Shown: positions 18,997 to 29,202, counted from the stretch's first letter. The stretch: DNA of 64,000 nucleotides from Terrisporobacter mayombei (GCF_020748465.1 NZ_JAHZMP010000001.1:434001-498000), one strand, 5' to 3'. Translations and numbers: made by a program. Notes: generated by a model from the letters alone, not told the origin.

Positions 18997-20463
18997 TTAG
19001 AATAAATAAAAATCATTGTAAATTAACATATTTTTAAGTTTTTTTTCTATCATTTGTTTTGCCACTAGAGGATTTGCTTTTCCTTTTGAAGCTTTCATAA
19101 CTTGCCCCATTAAAAATCCTATTGCTTGAGTTTTTCCTGCTTTAAAATCCTCTATTGATTTAGGATTATTATTTAAAACTTCATCAACAAATTTTTCTAT
19201 TTCATGTGAGCAGCTAATTTGAGATAATCCCTTTTCCTCAATAATGTCTAAAACAGGTCTATCACTTTTAAATATTTCTTTAAATACTTCTTTTCCTGCC
19301 GTATTACTTATCTTACCTTCTTCTATTATATTAAATAATTGTACTAAATTTTTAGGTGAAATTTTTATATCATCCGCTTCCATATTATTAGCATTTAGTA
19401 GACGAAGTAAATCTCCCAATATATAGTTTGAAGCTGTTTTAGGATTTGCTCCTTCATTTACAACTTCTTCATAAAACTTTGCTAGTGCCTTACTTCCTAT
19501 TATTATAGAAGCATCTTTTTCACTTAATCCATACTCTTGTACAAATCTAGCTCTTTTCTCTATTGGCATTTCAGGTAATAATTTTTCTAAGCTTTCAACT
19601 TTATTATCATGTATTATTATAGGCGTTAAGTCTGGTTCTGGGAAATATCTATAATCATGAGCTTCTCCTTTAGAACGCATCGTCAAGGTTTTACCCTTTC
19701 CTGCATCCCATCTTCTAGTTTCTTGTTTTATTTTATATTCTTCTCCATATTGGTATAGTTCTTTTTGTCTTATTTCTTCTTTTTCCAAAGCCTTTTGAAC
19801 TTCTCTAAAAGAATTTATATTTTTTATTTCTACTTTTGTACCGTATTCTTCTTGTCCATAAGGTCTTACAGATATATTTGCATCACATCTTATAGATCCT
19901 TGATCCATACGACAATCTGATATTTCAGCATATTCAAGTATTGCTTTTAACTCTCTCATAAATTCTGCTGCTTCACCTGGAGATCTTAAATCTGGTTCAG
20001 TAACAATTTCTACTAAAGGTACACCCGCTCTATTGTAATCTATAAGGGATACTGGTTCATCTTCTAAATGGACAAGTTTTCCTGCATCTTCTTCTATATG
20101 TATTCTGTTAATTCTAACAGATACTTCTTTTCCTTCGTAATTAAAATCTACCTTACCATTTACGCACATTGGTAGTTCATACTGTGATGTTTGATAGTTT
20201 TTACTTAAGTCTGGATAAAAGTAGTTTTTTCTATCCATTTTATTATAATTATTTATGCTACAATTTACAGCTCTTCCAGCTTTTATTGCTAAATTAATAA
20301 CCTCTTCATTTAGTACTGGTAGCGTTCCTGGTATTCCAAGGCATATTGGACATGTATTTTCATTTGGTTTAGCTCCAAATTCAGTAGAGCAGGAACAAAA
20401 TATTTTTGTATTTGTTTTTAGTTCTGCATGTATCTCTAGACCTATAACAGTTTCAAGTAACAT
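18997..20463 (-). CDS. gatB: Aspartyl/glutamyl-tRNA amidotransferase subunit B
   Basis: A 488-residue subunit of GatCAB that binds the mischarged tRNA and activates its Asp or Glu with ATP. VIGLEIHAELKT at the N-terminus, a CSCS...CPICLGIPGTLPVLN zinc region, DYNRAGVPLVEIVTEPD and the C-terminal YqeY-like helical tail (AIGFLMGQVMK) are all present. The gap to gatA is only 3 bases, so translation is coupled. GAGAGGTG precedes the ATG. Length normal for the family. Confidence 0.97.
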   Translation of the reverse strand: MLLETVIGLEIHAELKTNTKIFCSCSTEFGAKPNENTCPICLGIPGTLPVLNEEVINLAIKAGRAVNCSINNYNKMDRKNYFYPDLSKNYQTSQYELPMCVNGKVDFNYEGKEVSVRINRIHIEEDAGKLVHLEDEPVSLIDYNRAGVPLVEIVTEPDLRSPGEAAEFMRELKAILEYAEISDCRMDQGSIRCDANISVRPYGQEEYGTKVEIKNINSFREVQKALEKEEIRQKELYQYGEEYKIKQETRRWDAGKGKTLTMRSKGEAHDYRYFPEPDLTPIIIHDNKVESLEKLLPEMPIEKRARFVQEYGLSEKDASIIIGSKALAKFYEEVVNEGANPKTASNYILGDLLRLLNANNMEADDIKISPKNLVQLFNIIEEGKISNTAGKEVFKEIFKSDRPVLDIIEEKGLSQISCSHEIEKFVDEVLNNNPKSIEDFKAGKTQAIGFLMGQVMKASKGKANPLVAKQMIEKKLKNMLIYNDFYLF

Positions 20464-20466
20464 AAA

Positions 20467-21924
20467 TTACACCTCTCTTTCAAAGCTAAGATTTAGTCTT
20501 TTCTCGAGTGCATAAGCAACTTTGTATATTTTATCTTCAGTGAATACGTCTCCAATTAATTGAAGTCCTATAGGTAGACCTTCTTTACTTTTTCCTCCTG
20601 GCATAGATAGTGCTGGAACTGTTGCTAAGTTAATATTTATTGTATAAATGTCAGCTAAATACATAGCTGTAGGGTCTTCGCATCTTTCTCCTATTTTAAA
20701 AGGAAGTATAGGAGATACTGGTCCCATAATAATATCGTATTTTTTGAAGGCTTCCTTAAAATCTTGTTTTAATTTAGCTCTGAATTTTTGTGCTTTATTA
20801 TAATAAGCATCATAATATCCTGAAGATAGAGCATAAGTACCAAGCATGATTCTTCTTTTTACTTCTTTTCCAAATCCTTCACTTCTACTTTTTTCAACTA
20901 AGTCTTCCACAGAGTTATAATCTTTAGCTCTATATCCATATCTTATAGAGTCAAATCTAGCTAAATTAGAGCTAGCTTCAGCTGAAGAAATTATATAGTA
21001 AGGAGCCAATCCATCTTTTGTAGCAGGCAGAGAAAATTCTTCCACTTCTGCGCCAAGCCCTCTTAGAATTTCTATATCCTTTAATATAGATTCTTTTATC
21101 TCTTCATTCAATCCCTCTTCTTCAATAAACTCTACAGGAATACCTATTTTCATTCCTTTTATTCCAGAATCAATTCCTAAGGTATAATCTTTTTTTGCAA
21201 GATTTTTAGTTGTAGTTCCATCTAAATCATCTTCTCCTGCTAATATATTTAATAAATAGGCATTATCTTCAACAGTCATGGAAAATGGTCCTACTTGATC
21301 AAGAGATGAACCAAAAGCAATTAAACCAAATCTAGATACTAATCCATAAGTTGGCTTCATTCCAACTATCCCACAAAATGAGGCTGGCTGTCTAATAGAT
21401 CCACCTGTATCTGAACCTAAAGCAAGTGGAACCATATTAGCTCCTACTGCTGCTGCAGATCCTCCAGAAGATCCTCCTGGGACTCTAGATATATCTATTG
21501 GATTCTTTGTAATTTTAAAAGCAGAGTTTTCTGTTGAAGATCCCATAGCAAATTCATCTAAATTAGTTTTTCCTATTAATATAGCATCTTCTTCTTCTAA
21601 TTTTCTTATAACTGTTGCATCATAAGGAGGAACAAAATCTTCTAGCATTTTAGATGCACAAGTTGTAGTTATTCCATTTATACAAAGATTATCTTTTATT
21701 GCAATGGGAACTCCTGCTAGTTTTCCTACTTTTTCTCCTTTATCAATTTTTTCATCTAATTCTTTAGCCTTTTTCAAAGCTTTATCTTCTTGAATGGATA
21801 TGAACGCATTTATATCTTCTTCTTTTCCTTTTATATTTTTAATATAATAAGTCAGTATTTCTTCACAAGAAATTTCTTTATTTTGTATTTTATTAACTAA
21901 TTCTTTTATTCTATATTCTTTCAT
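20467..21924 (-). CDS. gatA: Aspartyl/glutamyl-tRNA amidotransferase subunit A
   Basis: A 485-residue amidase-signature glutaminase that delivers ammonia to GatB. The catalytic Lys is in PIAIKDNLC, and the serine pair is in RVPGGSSGGSAAAVGA and GSDTGGSIRQPASFCG. GGAGGAT precedes the ATG, 12 bases after gatC. The chain is intact and normal in length, in contrast to the broken synthetase at the head of the operon. Confidence 0.97.
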   Translation of the reverse strand: MKEYRIKELVNKIQNKEISCEEILTYYIKNIKGKEEDINAFISIQEDKALKKAKELDEKIDKGEKVGKLAGVPIAIKDNLCINGITTTCASKMLEDFVPPYDATVIRKLEEEDAILIGKTNLDEFAMGSSTENSAFKITKNPIDISRVPGGSSGGSAAAVGANMVPLALGSDTGGSIRQPASFCGIVGMKPTYGLVSRFGLIAFGSSLDQVGPFSMTVEDNAYLLNILAGEDDLDGTTTKNLAKKDYTLGIDSGIKGMKIGIPVEFIEEEGLNEEIKESILKDIEILRGLGAEVEEFSLPATKDGLAPYYIISSAEASSNLARFDSIRYGYRAKDYNSVEDLVEKSRSEGFGKEVKRRIMLGTYALSSGYYDAYYNKAQKFRAKLKQDFKEAFKKYDIIMGPVSPILPFKIGERCEDPTAMYLADIYTININLATVPALSMPGGKSKEGLPIGLQLIGDVFTEDKIYKVAYALEKRLNLSFEREV

Positions 21925-21936
21925 TTAAGCATCCTC

Positions 21937-22212
21937 CTACTCAATGATTTTAGGAACTTCTATGGAAGTTTCTCTCATATTTTTGGAATTTCTATATAAA
22001 TCCTCCATATCACATTTTTTGCATATGTCTTTTCTAACTACTGCAACTTTTGGTCTTTCAGTTTCAACATCTTCAAGATTAAGTTTATCTAAAGTTTTAA
22101 ATTGTTCTAAAATATTTTCAAATTCTCCTGCAAATACTTCAGCTTCTTCTTCACTGAATTTAAGTTTTGCCAGCTTTGCAATATATTTAACATCCTCTTT
22201 AGTAATTGCCAT
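21937..22212 (-). CDS. gatC: Aspartyl/glutamyl-tRNA amidotransferase subunit C
   Basis: A 91-residue belt-like subunit that wraps GatA and GatB. ITKEDVKYIAKLAKLKFSEEE is the family's N-terminal helix, and LNLEDVETERP is the central conserved block. The start at 22212 is preferred to a GTG at 22221 because AAAGGG is 8 bases before it and touches the GTG. It begins 33 bases after the end of the broken AspRS frame. Confidence 0.95.
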   Translation of the reverse strand: MAITKEDVKYIAKLAKLKFSEEEAEVFAGEFENILEQFKTLDKLNLEDVETERPKVAVVRKDICKKCDMEDLYRNSKNMRETSIEVPKIIE

Positions 22213-22244
22213 TTCCTTCACCCTTTCTTTTATATATCAATTAT

Positions 22245-23572
22245 TTATGGACTTAGTCTCTTCATATCCCTTGGTATAAGAGTCGCCTCTCTAATATTTT
22301 TAAGTTTTAATATTTTCATAGTAAGTCTTTCTAGTCCTATGGCAAATCCTCCATGCGGTGGCATACCATGTTTAAATGTTTCTAAATAGAAATCAAAATC
22401 ATCTGGATTTAGTCCAAATTTAATTATATTTACTTTTAATATTTCATAATCATTAATTCTTTGTCCACCTGTAGTTATTTCCAAACCATCATATATCAAA
22501 TCAAAACTCTTAGTTAATTCTTTATTTTCATCATCTGGCATTGTATACATTGGTATTTTACTAACAGGGTATTTTGTTAAAAATACAAAGTCACAGTTGT
22601 ACTTTTCTTTAATATATTTAGAAATTAGTACTTCACCTTCTGCATCTATATTTCCAATTGGTGATTTCTTATTATATTTATTTAGCAATATTTCATGAGT
22701 TTCTTGTAAAGTTATTCTTGGAATAAATACTTCATTAGGTAAGTCTATTTTATACATATCAAGTTCCTTTTTACAAACTTTATTTAAATGATTGAATAAA
22801 TAATTTATAAAACCTTCTTCTAAGTTCATTAATTCAAATTCATCTTTGATAAATCCCATTTCCACATCTAAACTAATATATTCATTTAAATGTCTCCATG
22901 TATTATGAAATTCAGCTCTATAGGCATGACCTATTTCAAAAACTCTTTCAAAACCAGCTCCTACCATCATTTGCTTATAAAACTGAGGTGATTGTGCCAG
23001 AAAAGATCTTCTATCAAAGTAATTTACAAGATCCGCCTTCTGTTGATGAATCAATAATTTTGGCTGTGTGAATTTGCTCAAAATTTTTTCTTTCAGATAA
23101 TCTCTAAAAACAGTTTCTATTTCACCTTGTACTTTAAATATTGCTCATATCTCAGGTCTTCTAATAGAAATGGCTCTATGATCTATTTGAGTTTCTAAAG
23201 CTGCTTTGTTTTTAAAACTATTAATTTCAAATGGAAGCCTATCATAGTACGTATTGCCTAAAGTCGTAATATCTTCAGCTAATACCTCTATTTTTCCAGG
23301 CGCTTTTTCATTACTACATACTTTTCCAACAACTTCTATAGAGTTTTCTAATCTCAAATTTTTAATTTGATCTTTTTCACAAACTAACTGAATTATTCCT
23401 GACTTATCTCTTAGCCTTATAAATACTACTTTGCTTATAAGTCAGTAATTTTGTGTACCCACCCTCTAAGTAGCACTTTTGGGTTTTTGCAATCATTTAA
23501 TTCATTTATAAATATTCTTTCCAGTCCTTCTCCTTTCTCATCATTAACAAATCCTCTTTTTAACTGTGCCAT
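22245..23572 (-). pseudogene. Broken aspartyl-tRNA synthetase (archaeal/non-discriminating type)
   Basis: Head of the gat operon. The ATG at 23572 opens a normal N-terminus, and LLRGWVHKITDL and VVFIRLRDKSG mark the tRNA-binding OB fold. Lesions: a frameshift near 23436; a TGA at 23145-23147 in RRPEI-stop-AIFKVQ where the family has Arg; a frameshift near 23079 that is undone near 23035, so STEGG is read only in the other frame. The rest is intact: FLAQSPQFYKQMMVGAGFERVFEIG, RHLNEYISLDVEMGF and GGFAIGLERLTMK. It also lacks a few residues after STEGG. Such synthetases load Asp on tRNA-Asn for GatCAB to amidate. At least four separate defects make a true pseudogene likely. Confidence 0.85.
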
Positions 23573-23608
23573 TTTATTCAATCCTTTCTTTTATTATTTT
23601 TATACATT

Positions 23609-23852
23609 AAAAAACGCCCCTATACAAAAGTATAGGGACGTGATATTTACGCGGTACCACCCTAGTTGACTATTTTTAGTCCACCTTAATTACGTACAGA
23701 ATAAATATTCGACACGCTTCCTTGATAACTGTAGGATTCCGTTTAGGTCTACTCTTTAATATAAATTTCGGCTAACCACTCCAAAGTGTTCTTCAACTAA
23801 ATTATCATACAAAGCTTCCACCATCCTTTGCTCGCTATAAATCAACATATAG
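23609..23852 (-). promoter_or_regulatory. T-box leader, asparagine specifier
   Basis: The minus strand carries the T-box AGGGTGGTACCGCG (23651-23664) in front of a terminator hairpin with a T run (23609-23641). Stem I holds the distal hairpin CAAAG-GATGGTGGAAG-CTTTG and a specifier loop TTGAAGAACAC, in which AAC (23788-23790, minus strand) fits an Asn codon in the position used by other T-boxes. Uncharged tRNA-Asn would allow read-through into the synthetase/gat operon, which suits transamidation-dependent Asn-tRNA synthesis. Confidence 0.92.
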
Positions 23853-24036
23853 TTTACTCTTTTTTTTATAGCATTTTTCTATATATTTTTAATATTATAA
23901 ATTAATTTACAAATAAAATCAATAACTTTTTGTTATATTTCTAATCATTTCATCAATGCTTCACTTATATTATAATAGCCATTATTCACTGTTTAAAAGT
24001 ATTATATTCAAAAGATATAAATATGTTCATCCATTT

Positions 24037-24591
24037 TCATAATTCTACAAAATATTCATTTAACAAACTAAAAAACTCTTTCCCATGTTTAGCTTCATCT
24101 TTGCACATTTCATTTAGTGCATTATAAATAGTATCTAAACCAAGTTCTTTGGCTTTTTTAGCTAATTTCAATTTACTTTGTATTGCTTCGTATTCATCTT
24201 CTATAATTAATTTTAGATTTTCCTCTGTCCAAGGTTTAACTACTTCTCCTAGAAGCTCTGCTAAAATAGATGCATGCTCAGCTTCTTCGTAAGCTATTTT
24301 TTTATAAATTTCTCCTACTTTTATGTATCCTTCTTTCGTAGCAATTTTACTCATAGCTAAATACATACCTACTTCTAAACATTCCCTAGAAAAAATAGTC
24401 CTTAAATCACAAATCATATTATCATCTGCTTCTTTTGCTATCCCTATATTTTCCCCGAAATCAAATATCTTCTGTTCTTCTTTTATATCAACTTCTTCAA
24501 ATTCTTCACATGGTGCATCACAAATAGGGCAGACTCTTGGTTTTTCATCTTCTATAACATATCCACATATTGGACAAATCCACTTATTCAT
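24037..24591 (-). CDS. Reverse rubrerythrin
   Basis: A 184-residue peroxide-reducing protein with the rubredoxin domain at the front: CPICGY (6-9 region) and CPICDAP give the four iron-binding cysteines. A ferritin-like four-helix domain follows, with E..E-x-x-H type di-iron ligands in YEEAEHASILAELLG and KDEAKHGKEF. This order is the reverse of classical rubrerythrin and is typical of the oxidative-stress-induced reverse rubrerythrins of Clostridia, which reduce H2O2 or O2 with NADH-derived electrons. Monocistronic. Confidence 0.9.
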   Translation of the reverse strand: MNKWICPICGYVIEDEKPRVCPICDAPCEEFEEVDIKEEQKIFDFGENIGIAKEADDNMICDLRTIFSRECLEVGMYLAMSKIATKEGYIKVGEIYKKIAYEEAEHASILAELLGEVVKPWTEENLKLIIEDEYEAIQSKLKLAKKAKELGLDTIYNALNEMCKDEAKHGKEFFSLLNEYFVEL

Positions 24592-24797
24592 TTATATTTC
24601 CTTCCTAATATTTCCTCAAAATTATTTTATACTTATATTATGAATATATTTACATTTTTTTATTCTTCCTCTATTTATTTATAATTTTATAATAATTTTC
24701 AATTTTTATTTAAGAATAATAAATGTGTATCTTAAATATATTGTAAGTAATAAGAATTATTATTAATGGTTTGATTATTGCCAAGGAGGACATATTT

Positions 24798-25388
24798 ATG
24801 GGACTTTTAACAATATTATTAACTGGATTTGCTTTAGCCATGGATGCCTTTGCTGTTTCTGTAACAAAGGGTATGACTCTTAGAAAAGCCACATCTTTTA
24901 TATCTTTTAAAATTGCTTTTTTCTTTGGATTATTCCAAGGATTGATGCCCTTTATTGGATGGTTTGTAGGTATTCGGTTTCAATCATATATAAAAGCTGT
25001 GGATCATTGGATTGCCTTATTTTTGTTATCTTTTATAGGTCTTAAAATGATATTTGAAGCCTATGAAGATAACCAAAACCCCGAAGTAACTGTAACTTGT
25101 GATGATGAATTGGATAATACGGAATTAATAATTTTATCCATTGCTACTAGTATAGATGCTCTTGCTGTTGGAATTAGCTTTGCATTTTTAAATGTACATA
25201 TTATACCACTTTGTTTAAGCATAGGCATAATTACTTTTATTTTATGTTTTTTAGGCGTTATGATTGGTAAGCTTTTAGGTCCAGTATTTAAAAACTATTC
25301 TCAGATTGTAGGTGGTATAATATTAATACTCATAGGTATTAATATTTTAAATGAACATACTAATTTTATTTATAGAATGTTAAATTAA
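24798..25388 (+). CDS. mntP: Manganese efflux pump MntP
   Basis: A 196-residue, six-helix membrane protein. LTGFALAMDAFAVSVTKGM and LSIATSIDALAVGISFAFL hold the paired Asp residues typical of MntP (YebN), which exports Mn2+. The start at 24798 is chosen because AAGGAGG stands 9 bases before it, whereas the earlier ATG at 24771 has none. No yybP-ykoY manganese riboswitch was recognised in the 200 bases upstream. Confidence 0.93.
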   Translation: MGLLTILLTGFALAMDAFAVSVTKGMTLRKATSFISFKIAFFFGLFQGLMPFIGWFVGIRFQSYIKAVDHWIALFLLSFIGLKMIFEAYEDNQNPEVTVTCDDELDNTELIILSIATSIDALAVGISFAFLNVHIIPLCLSIGIITFILCFLGVMIGKLLGPVFKNYSQIVGGIILILIGINILNEHTNFIYRMLN

Positions 25389-25399
25389 TTTACATACTA

Positions 25400-25432
25400 A
25401 AAAACTGTAGATATTACAATCTACAGTTTTTT
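25400..25432. terminator. Bidirectional terminator between mntP and alr
   Basis: AAAAACTGTAG pairs with CTACAGTTTTT around a 10-base loop; serves both convergent genes. Confidence 0.88.
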
Positions 25433-25445
25433 AATTCTATTCAAA

Positions 25446-26618
25446 TTAATAATGATATACTCTTTCCACTCTACTACCTATACAGCTTAATGTTTCATTT
25501 GTTATTGTTCCACTTAATCTACTTAATTGATTTACTGGTAAGTAAAACTCTCCATCTTGCCCAAATAATGTTACAATATCTCCTTCTTTAACATTATCAA
25601 TATTAGTCACATCTACCATTGTTTGATCCATACAAACATTACCTACTATTCTTCCATATTGACCATTTATTAAAACTTTAAAATCTTTTTTAGATACTGC
25701 TCTAGAAAACCCGTCTGCATATCCAATAGTAATAGTAGCTATTTTTATTGGAGTTGATGTAGTAAAGTTATTACCATAACCTATATTTTCACCAGCTTCT
25801 ACTTCTTTTACCATGGCCACCCTACATCTTAATGACATTGTTGGCTTTAGTTGCTCCTTATCTGGTAATTTACTTAATATAGTGTCACATGGATCGCAAG
25901 GTACGCCGTATAATATAATACCTGGTCTAGCTAGGTCTCTATGTATTTCTCTATATGATGCTATACCATAAGAATTTTGTAAATGAATTTTTCCTAAACT
26001 TAACTTTTCATTTTTTAGTTTATTAATTATATAATCAAAGTTCTCAATTTGTTTTCTTGTAAATAATATGTCTTCTTCTGCCTCACTATCAGCTCTACAT
26101 AAGTGAGAGAATATACCTGTAATTTCAATATTTTTCAAATTAAATATTGACTTAATATCCTCTAAATTATCTCTATTCTCACCTATTCTGTTCATACCAG
26201 TATTAAGCGCTACATGACATTTAACTGTCCCTGGTAATTCACTTAAACTTTTAGCATATTTACTGTTTACTAAAGTCTGAGTTAAATTATATTTTATTAA
26301 TTCTTCTTTTTGACAAACAGGTGTATATCCTAAAACTATTATTTCACCTTTAATATTTCCTTCTCTTAATTCTATTGCTTCGCTAATGCACGCTACTGCA
26401 AGATATTTTATCTCAATACTTTCAAAATAACTAGCCACTTTTACTGCACCATGTCCATAAGCATTAGCTTTTACTACTCCTACTATTTCACAATCTTCAT
26501 CTAACATGTTTGAAATCACATCTATATTATGTTTAAAATTAGTTAAATTGATTTCTGCAAAAGCTCTTAATTTAGAAGTATCAATTTCGTCTCTGCTATT
26601 ATAAATTTTTGCCATCAT
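25446..26618 (-). CDS. alr: Alanine racemase
   Basis: A 390-residue PLP enzyme that makes D-alanine for peptidoglycan. The PLP lysine is in VGVVKANAYGHGA (near residue 49), the catalytic Tyr in GENIGYGNNF, and the C-terminal domain carries GNVCMDQTMVDVT. Length and motif order are normal. A GGGGG site lies 8 bases before the ATG. No operon partner. Some spore formers use such racemases to destroy alanine germinant, but nothing here shows that role. Confidence 0.95.
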   Translation of the reverse strand: MMAKIYNSRDEIDTSKLRAFAEINLTNFKHNIDVISNMLDEDCEIVGVVKANAYGHGAVKVASYFESIEIKYLAVACISEAIELREGNIKGEIIVLGYTPVCQKEELIKYNLTQTLVNSKYAKSLSELPGTVKCHVALNTGMNRIGENRDNLEDIKSIFNLKNIEITGIFSHLCRADSEAEEDILFTRKQIENFDYIINKLKNEKLSLGKIHLQNSYGIASYREIHRDLARPGIILYGVPCDPCDTILSKLPDKEQLKPTMSLRCRVAMVKEVEAGENIGYGNNFTTSTPIKIATITIGYADGFSRAVSKKDFKVLINGQYGRIVGNVCMDQTMVDVTNIDNVKEGDIVTLFGQDGEFYLPVNQLSRLSGTITNETLSCIGSRVERVYHY

Positions 26619-26734
26619 TGTATTATCCCCCTAATATACTCTTAAGTTAAAAAATCATATTATTTCATATAGAAATTCTACCTTAATTATAACATATTTT
26701 TTGAGTATTAAAAATATTCTATAAAATACATTTT

Positions 26735-26766
26735 AAAAAATAAGCCAAATAAATGGCTTATTTTTT
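26735..26766. terminator. Terminator hairpin
   Basis: AAAAAATAAGCCA pairs with TGGCTTATTTTTT; directly follows the stop of the small membrane protein gene and lies upstream of alr. Confidence 0.87.
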
Positions 26767-26770
26767 ATCA

Positions 26771-27169
26771 TTACCCATCATACTCATTAGTAGTTTTGTA
26801 TGGTTGAGTTTTTTCTCTTCGTTTGTTCTTTATTCTTCCTTTATTTTCTGAGCAACGAGGGCATTCTTCTCTTTTTAACCTTTTAGAATTAAACTCATCA
26901 ACTACTTTTTCTAGCTCTTCTTGTTCTTCCTCTTCTTGTCTTATAAATTCATCTTCATAAAACTGCATTTTTTCTTTTTCTTTAAAAATTTCTTCTATTT
27001 CATCTTCATAATATCTTGCCAACCTTTTATCTTCAATTATTCCTAGTAACTTTCTTGACCCAATATATGCTGCTGCACCTACTCCTGCAGTTACTGCACC
27101 AAATATTAAGGCTTTTCCAAGCTTTCTGTTTACATGTTTATAGTGCTCAATACATTCAATACTTTTCAT
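26771..27169 (-). CDS. Small membrane-anchored acidic protein, unknown
   Basis: A 132-residue protein not recognised as a known family. Residues 19-36 (ALIFGAVTAGVGAAAYIG) form one transmembrane helix. The rest is highly charged, with a long Glu-rich coiled-coil-like helix (residues about 48-95), then CPRC and a basic tail. The pair of cysteines alone is not a full zinc site. AAGGAG precedes the ATG. Stands alone between alr and a histidine kinase. Confidence 0.65.
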   Translation of the reverse strand: MKSIECIEHYKHVNRKLGKALIFGAVTAGVGAAAYIGSRKLLGIIEDKRLARYYEDEIEEIFKEKEKMQFYEDEFIRQEEEEQEELEKVVDEFNSKRLKREECPRCSENKGRIKNKRREKTQPYKTTNEYDG

Positions 27170-27291
27170 ATTAAAATCTCCTTCCTTAAAAGGTTATTAT
27201 ATATAAATAGTATTTGTATTTCTTCTGTAAAAAAGTTATCAATTTTAATATTAATATTTGTAATTAATATGTAAGTTTCAATAATTTAGCA

Positions 27292-29202
27292 TTATATATC
27301 AGATAATTCCATTGTTACTCTCCTTGACATATCATCATAAGTATCAATTATTTGCTCCTCATTTATATTATACTTATCAAATATAACACTTATAGTAGTT
27401 CCTTGATTTATCTTACTAATTGCTTTTATTTCTCCATTTAACGCATCTACCATTTGTTTTACTATATTTAATCCTAGTCCTGTTCCTTCTTCATGTACTA
27501 AATTGTTATTGTCAAATCTTTCAAAACGATTAAATAGCTTGTCTAACTTTTCTTCTGGGATTCCAATTCCAGTATCAGTTACTTTAATAATTACTTTCTC
27601 CTCTTTATCCTTGATGTTTACAAATATATTCCCATTATTGCGATTATATTTTATTGCATTTGATAAAATATTAAGTACAATTCTTTCAATAAAATCTATA
27701 TCAGCTAAAATATATATTTCTTCCTCCTCAGTATCAAAGATAACTTTAATATTCTTATTTTTAGCAAAATTTAAAACAGACATAGTTAAATCTTCTACTA
27801 AAGCTACTATATTTATTACTTTTAAATCTAAATTTATTGTATTAGTTTCAAATTGGGTTGAATCTATAAAGTTGTTAATCATTCTAATTAATTTATCACA
27901 ATTTCTTTTTATTATCATATTATATTCATGTGACTTTTCATAGTTATATTGTGTTTTATCCAAATCTAGTAATTGAACAGTTGAATAAATCACATTGACA
28001 GGTGTTTTAAATTCATGCGATAGATTTGATAACATTTCATTTCTACCTAATTCTATTAAACTTTTTTGTTCAAGCATATTTTTTAATTTTTCTATTTGAA
28101 CTTCTGTATTTAAATCCTGAATTATTATCATATTTAATAAGGAATCTTCTTCATTACCTTGAAGATTAATTTCTTCACCTAAGAACTCTTTATCTTCAAA
28201 TTTTAATCTTATATCATTTTTAGAAAAATTATTATCATTTTTTTTATTACTTCTACTAATTATTAAATCTTCATAATTAAATCCAATTATATTATTTTCA
28301 TTTTTCACATTTAGATAAGATTTCATTTTTTTATTAATAAAGATTATTTCATTTTTTTTACATAATATTATCCCTACAGGAATTAACATTAATGACTCGT
28401 AAGCCCATGTTTTATATTTTACTATTTCTTCGTTTTTATTTTTCTCATTAACTAAGTTATAATATAAATTTTCATTAGGTTCTTTTATCATATCTCTCAT
28501 TAAGAGTTTCATAATAGTATAACTATATATTATATTTAAAATTATTATAATAAAAAATAATATATTCTTTATTTGCATCTGATTAAAAATTTCGGATGTA
28601 GCAAATATTAGTATTTTTCCTAATCTATTAATTATTATTATTTTTAAATCATCTATAGTATTTACATTTAAATATTTATTCATATTTTTTATATGAAACA
28701 AATTTATGCAGTGTATTATTATGCAAAATATAAATACAAATAGTTCTACATTTTTTATTAATCTTTCTAAAACATTTATATTAATGCAATATACTGCTAC
28801 AGTGTATAAAGCAATTGTACTTACTATCAAAATGTTTACTATTTTCTTAATATTATAATTTGTTTTATATTTATGTATAACTAAATAGAATATAAAAATT
28901 TCACTCAATAAAATTATTAAAGCTAAAGATTTTACTCTATAATCAAAGCTATTCTTATGATATATGCTATATATGACATACAATATATTAAGCACCCCTA
29001 TATATGCTATTGATATAGAAATATCTTTATATCCCCTGTCTTCTCTTATATCTAAACATATTTTACTTATTATATAACTAAATATACATACACTACTTGA
29101 AAATGTAATTGCTATATAATATGGAATTAAAATATTAAACTGGTTTATAATAATACAGATTAGTATACATGATAATAAATATATTTTAAAAAACTTTTTC
29201 AT
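27292..29202 (-). CDS. Orphan membrane sensor histidine kinase
   Basis: A 636-residue kinase. The first about 230 residues contain seven to eight hydrophobic helices (an integral-membrane sensor of MASE3-like layout). A PAS-like segment follows (residues about 265-370), then the phosphoacceptor block NLSHEFKTPVN near residue 396, and the ATPase boxes NAIKYN, DTGIGIPEEKLDKLFNRF and GTGLGLNIVKQM. The signal is unknown. No response regulator gene lies next to it, so it may feed a distant regulator such as Spo0A, as orphan kinases do in spore-forming Clostridia (inference). The ribosome site is weak. Confidence 0.88.
   Translation of the reverse strand: MKKFFKIYLLSCILICIIINQFNILIPYYIAITFSSSVCIFSYIISKICLDIREDRGYKDISISIAYIGVLNILYVIYSIYHKNSFDYRVKSLALIILLSEIFIFYLVIHKYKTNYNIKKIVNILIVSTIALYTVAVYCININVLERLIKNVELFVFIFCIIIHCINLFHIKNMNKYLNVNTIDDLKIIIINRLGKILIFATSEIFNQMQIKNILFFIIIILNIIYSYTIMKLLMRDMIKEPNENLYYNLVNEKNKNEEIVKYKTWAYESLMLIPVGIILCKKNEIIFINKKMKSYLNVKNENNIIGFNYEDLIISRSNKKNDNNFSKNDIRLKFEDKEFLGEEINLQGNEEDSLLNMIIIQDLNTEVQIEKLKNMLEQKSLIELGRNEMLSNLSHEFKTPVNVIYSTVQLLDLDKTQYNYEKSHEYNMIIKRNCDKLIRMINNFIDSTQFETNTINLDLKVINIVALVEDLTMSVLNFAKNKNIKVIFDTEEEEIYILADIDFIERIVLNILSNAIKYNRNNGNIFVNIKDKEEKVIIKVTDTGIGIPEEKLDKLFNRFERFDNNNLVHEEGTGLGLNIVKQMVDALNGEIKAISKINQGTTISVIFDKYNINEEQIIDTYDDMSRRVTMELSDI

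Noticed and set aside
22245-23081. Treating the largest piece of the AspRS frame as a functional short synthetase
   Set aside because: The TTG start is only the place where the frame opens after a frameshift, and the anticodon-binding part plus the STEGG block are missing from it.
23750-23762. GTAGAC in the Asn T-box as an Asp specifier
   Set aside because: The same GTAGAC occurs at the same place in the Trp T-box, so it is part of the common linker; AAC and TGG lie at matching positions earlier in stem I.
24592-24797. A manganese (yybP-ykoY) riboswitch in front of mntP
   Set aside because: None of the conserved blocks of that riboswitch was seen in the 200 bases upstream.
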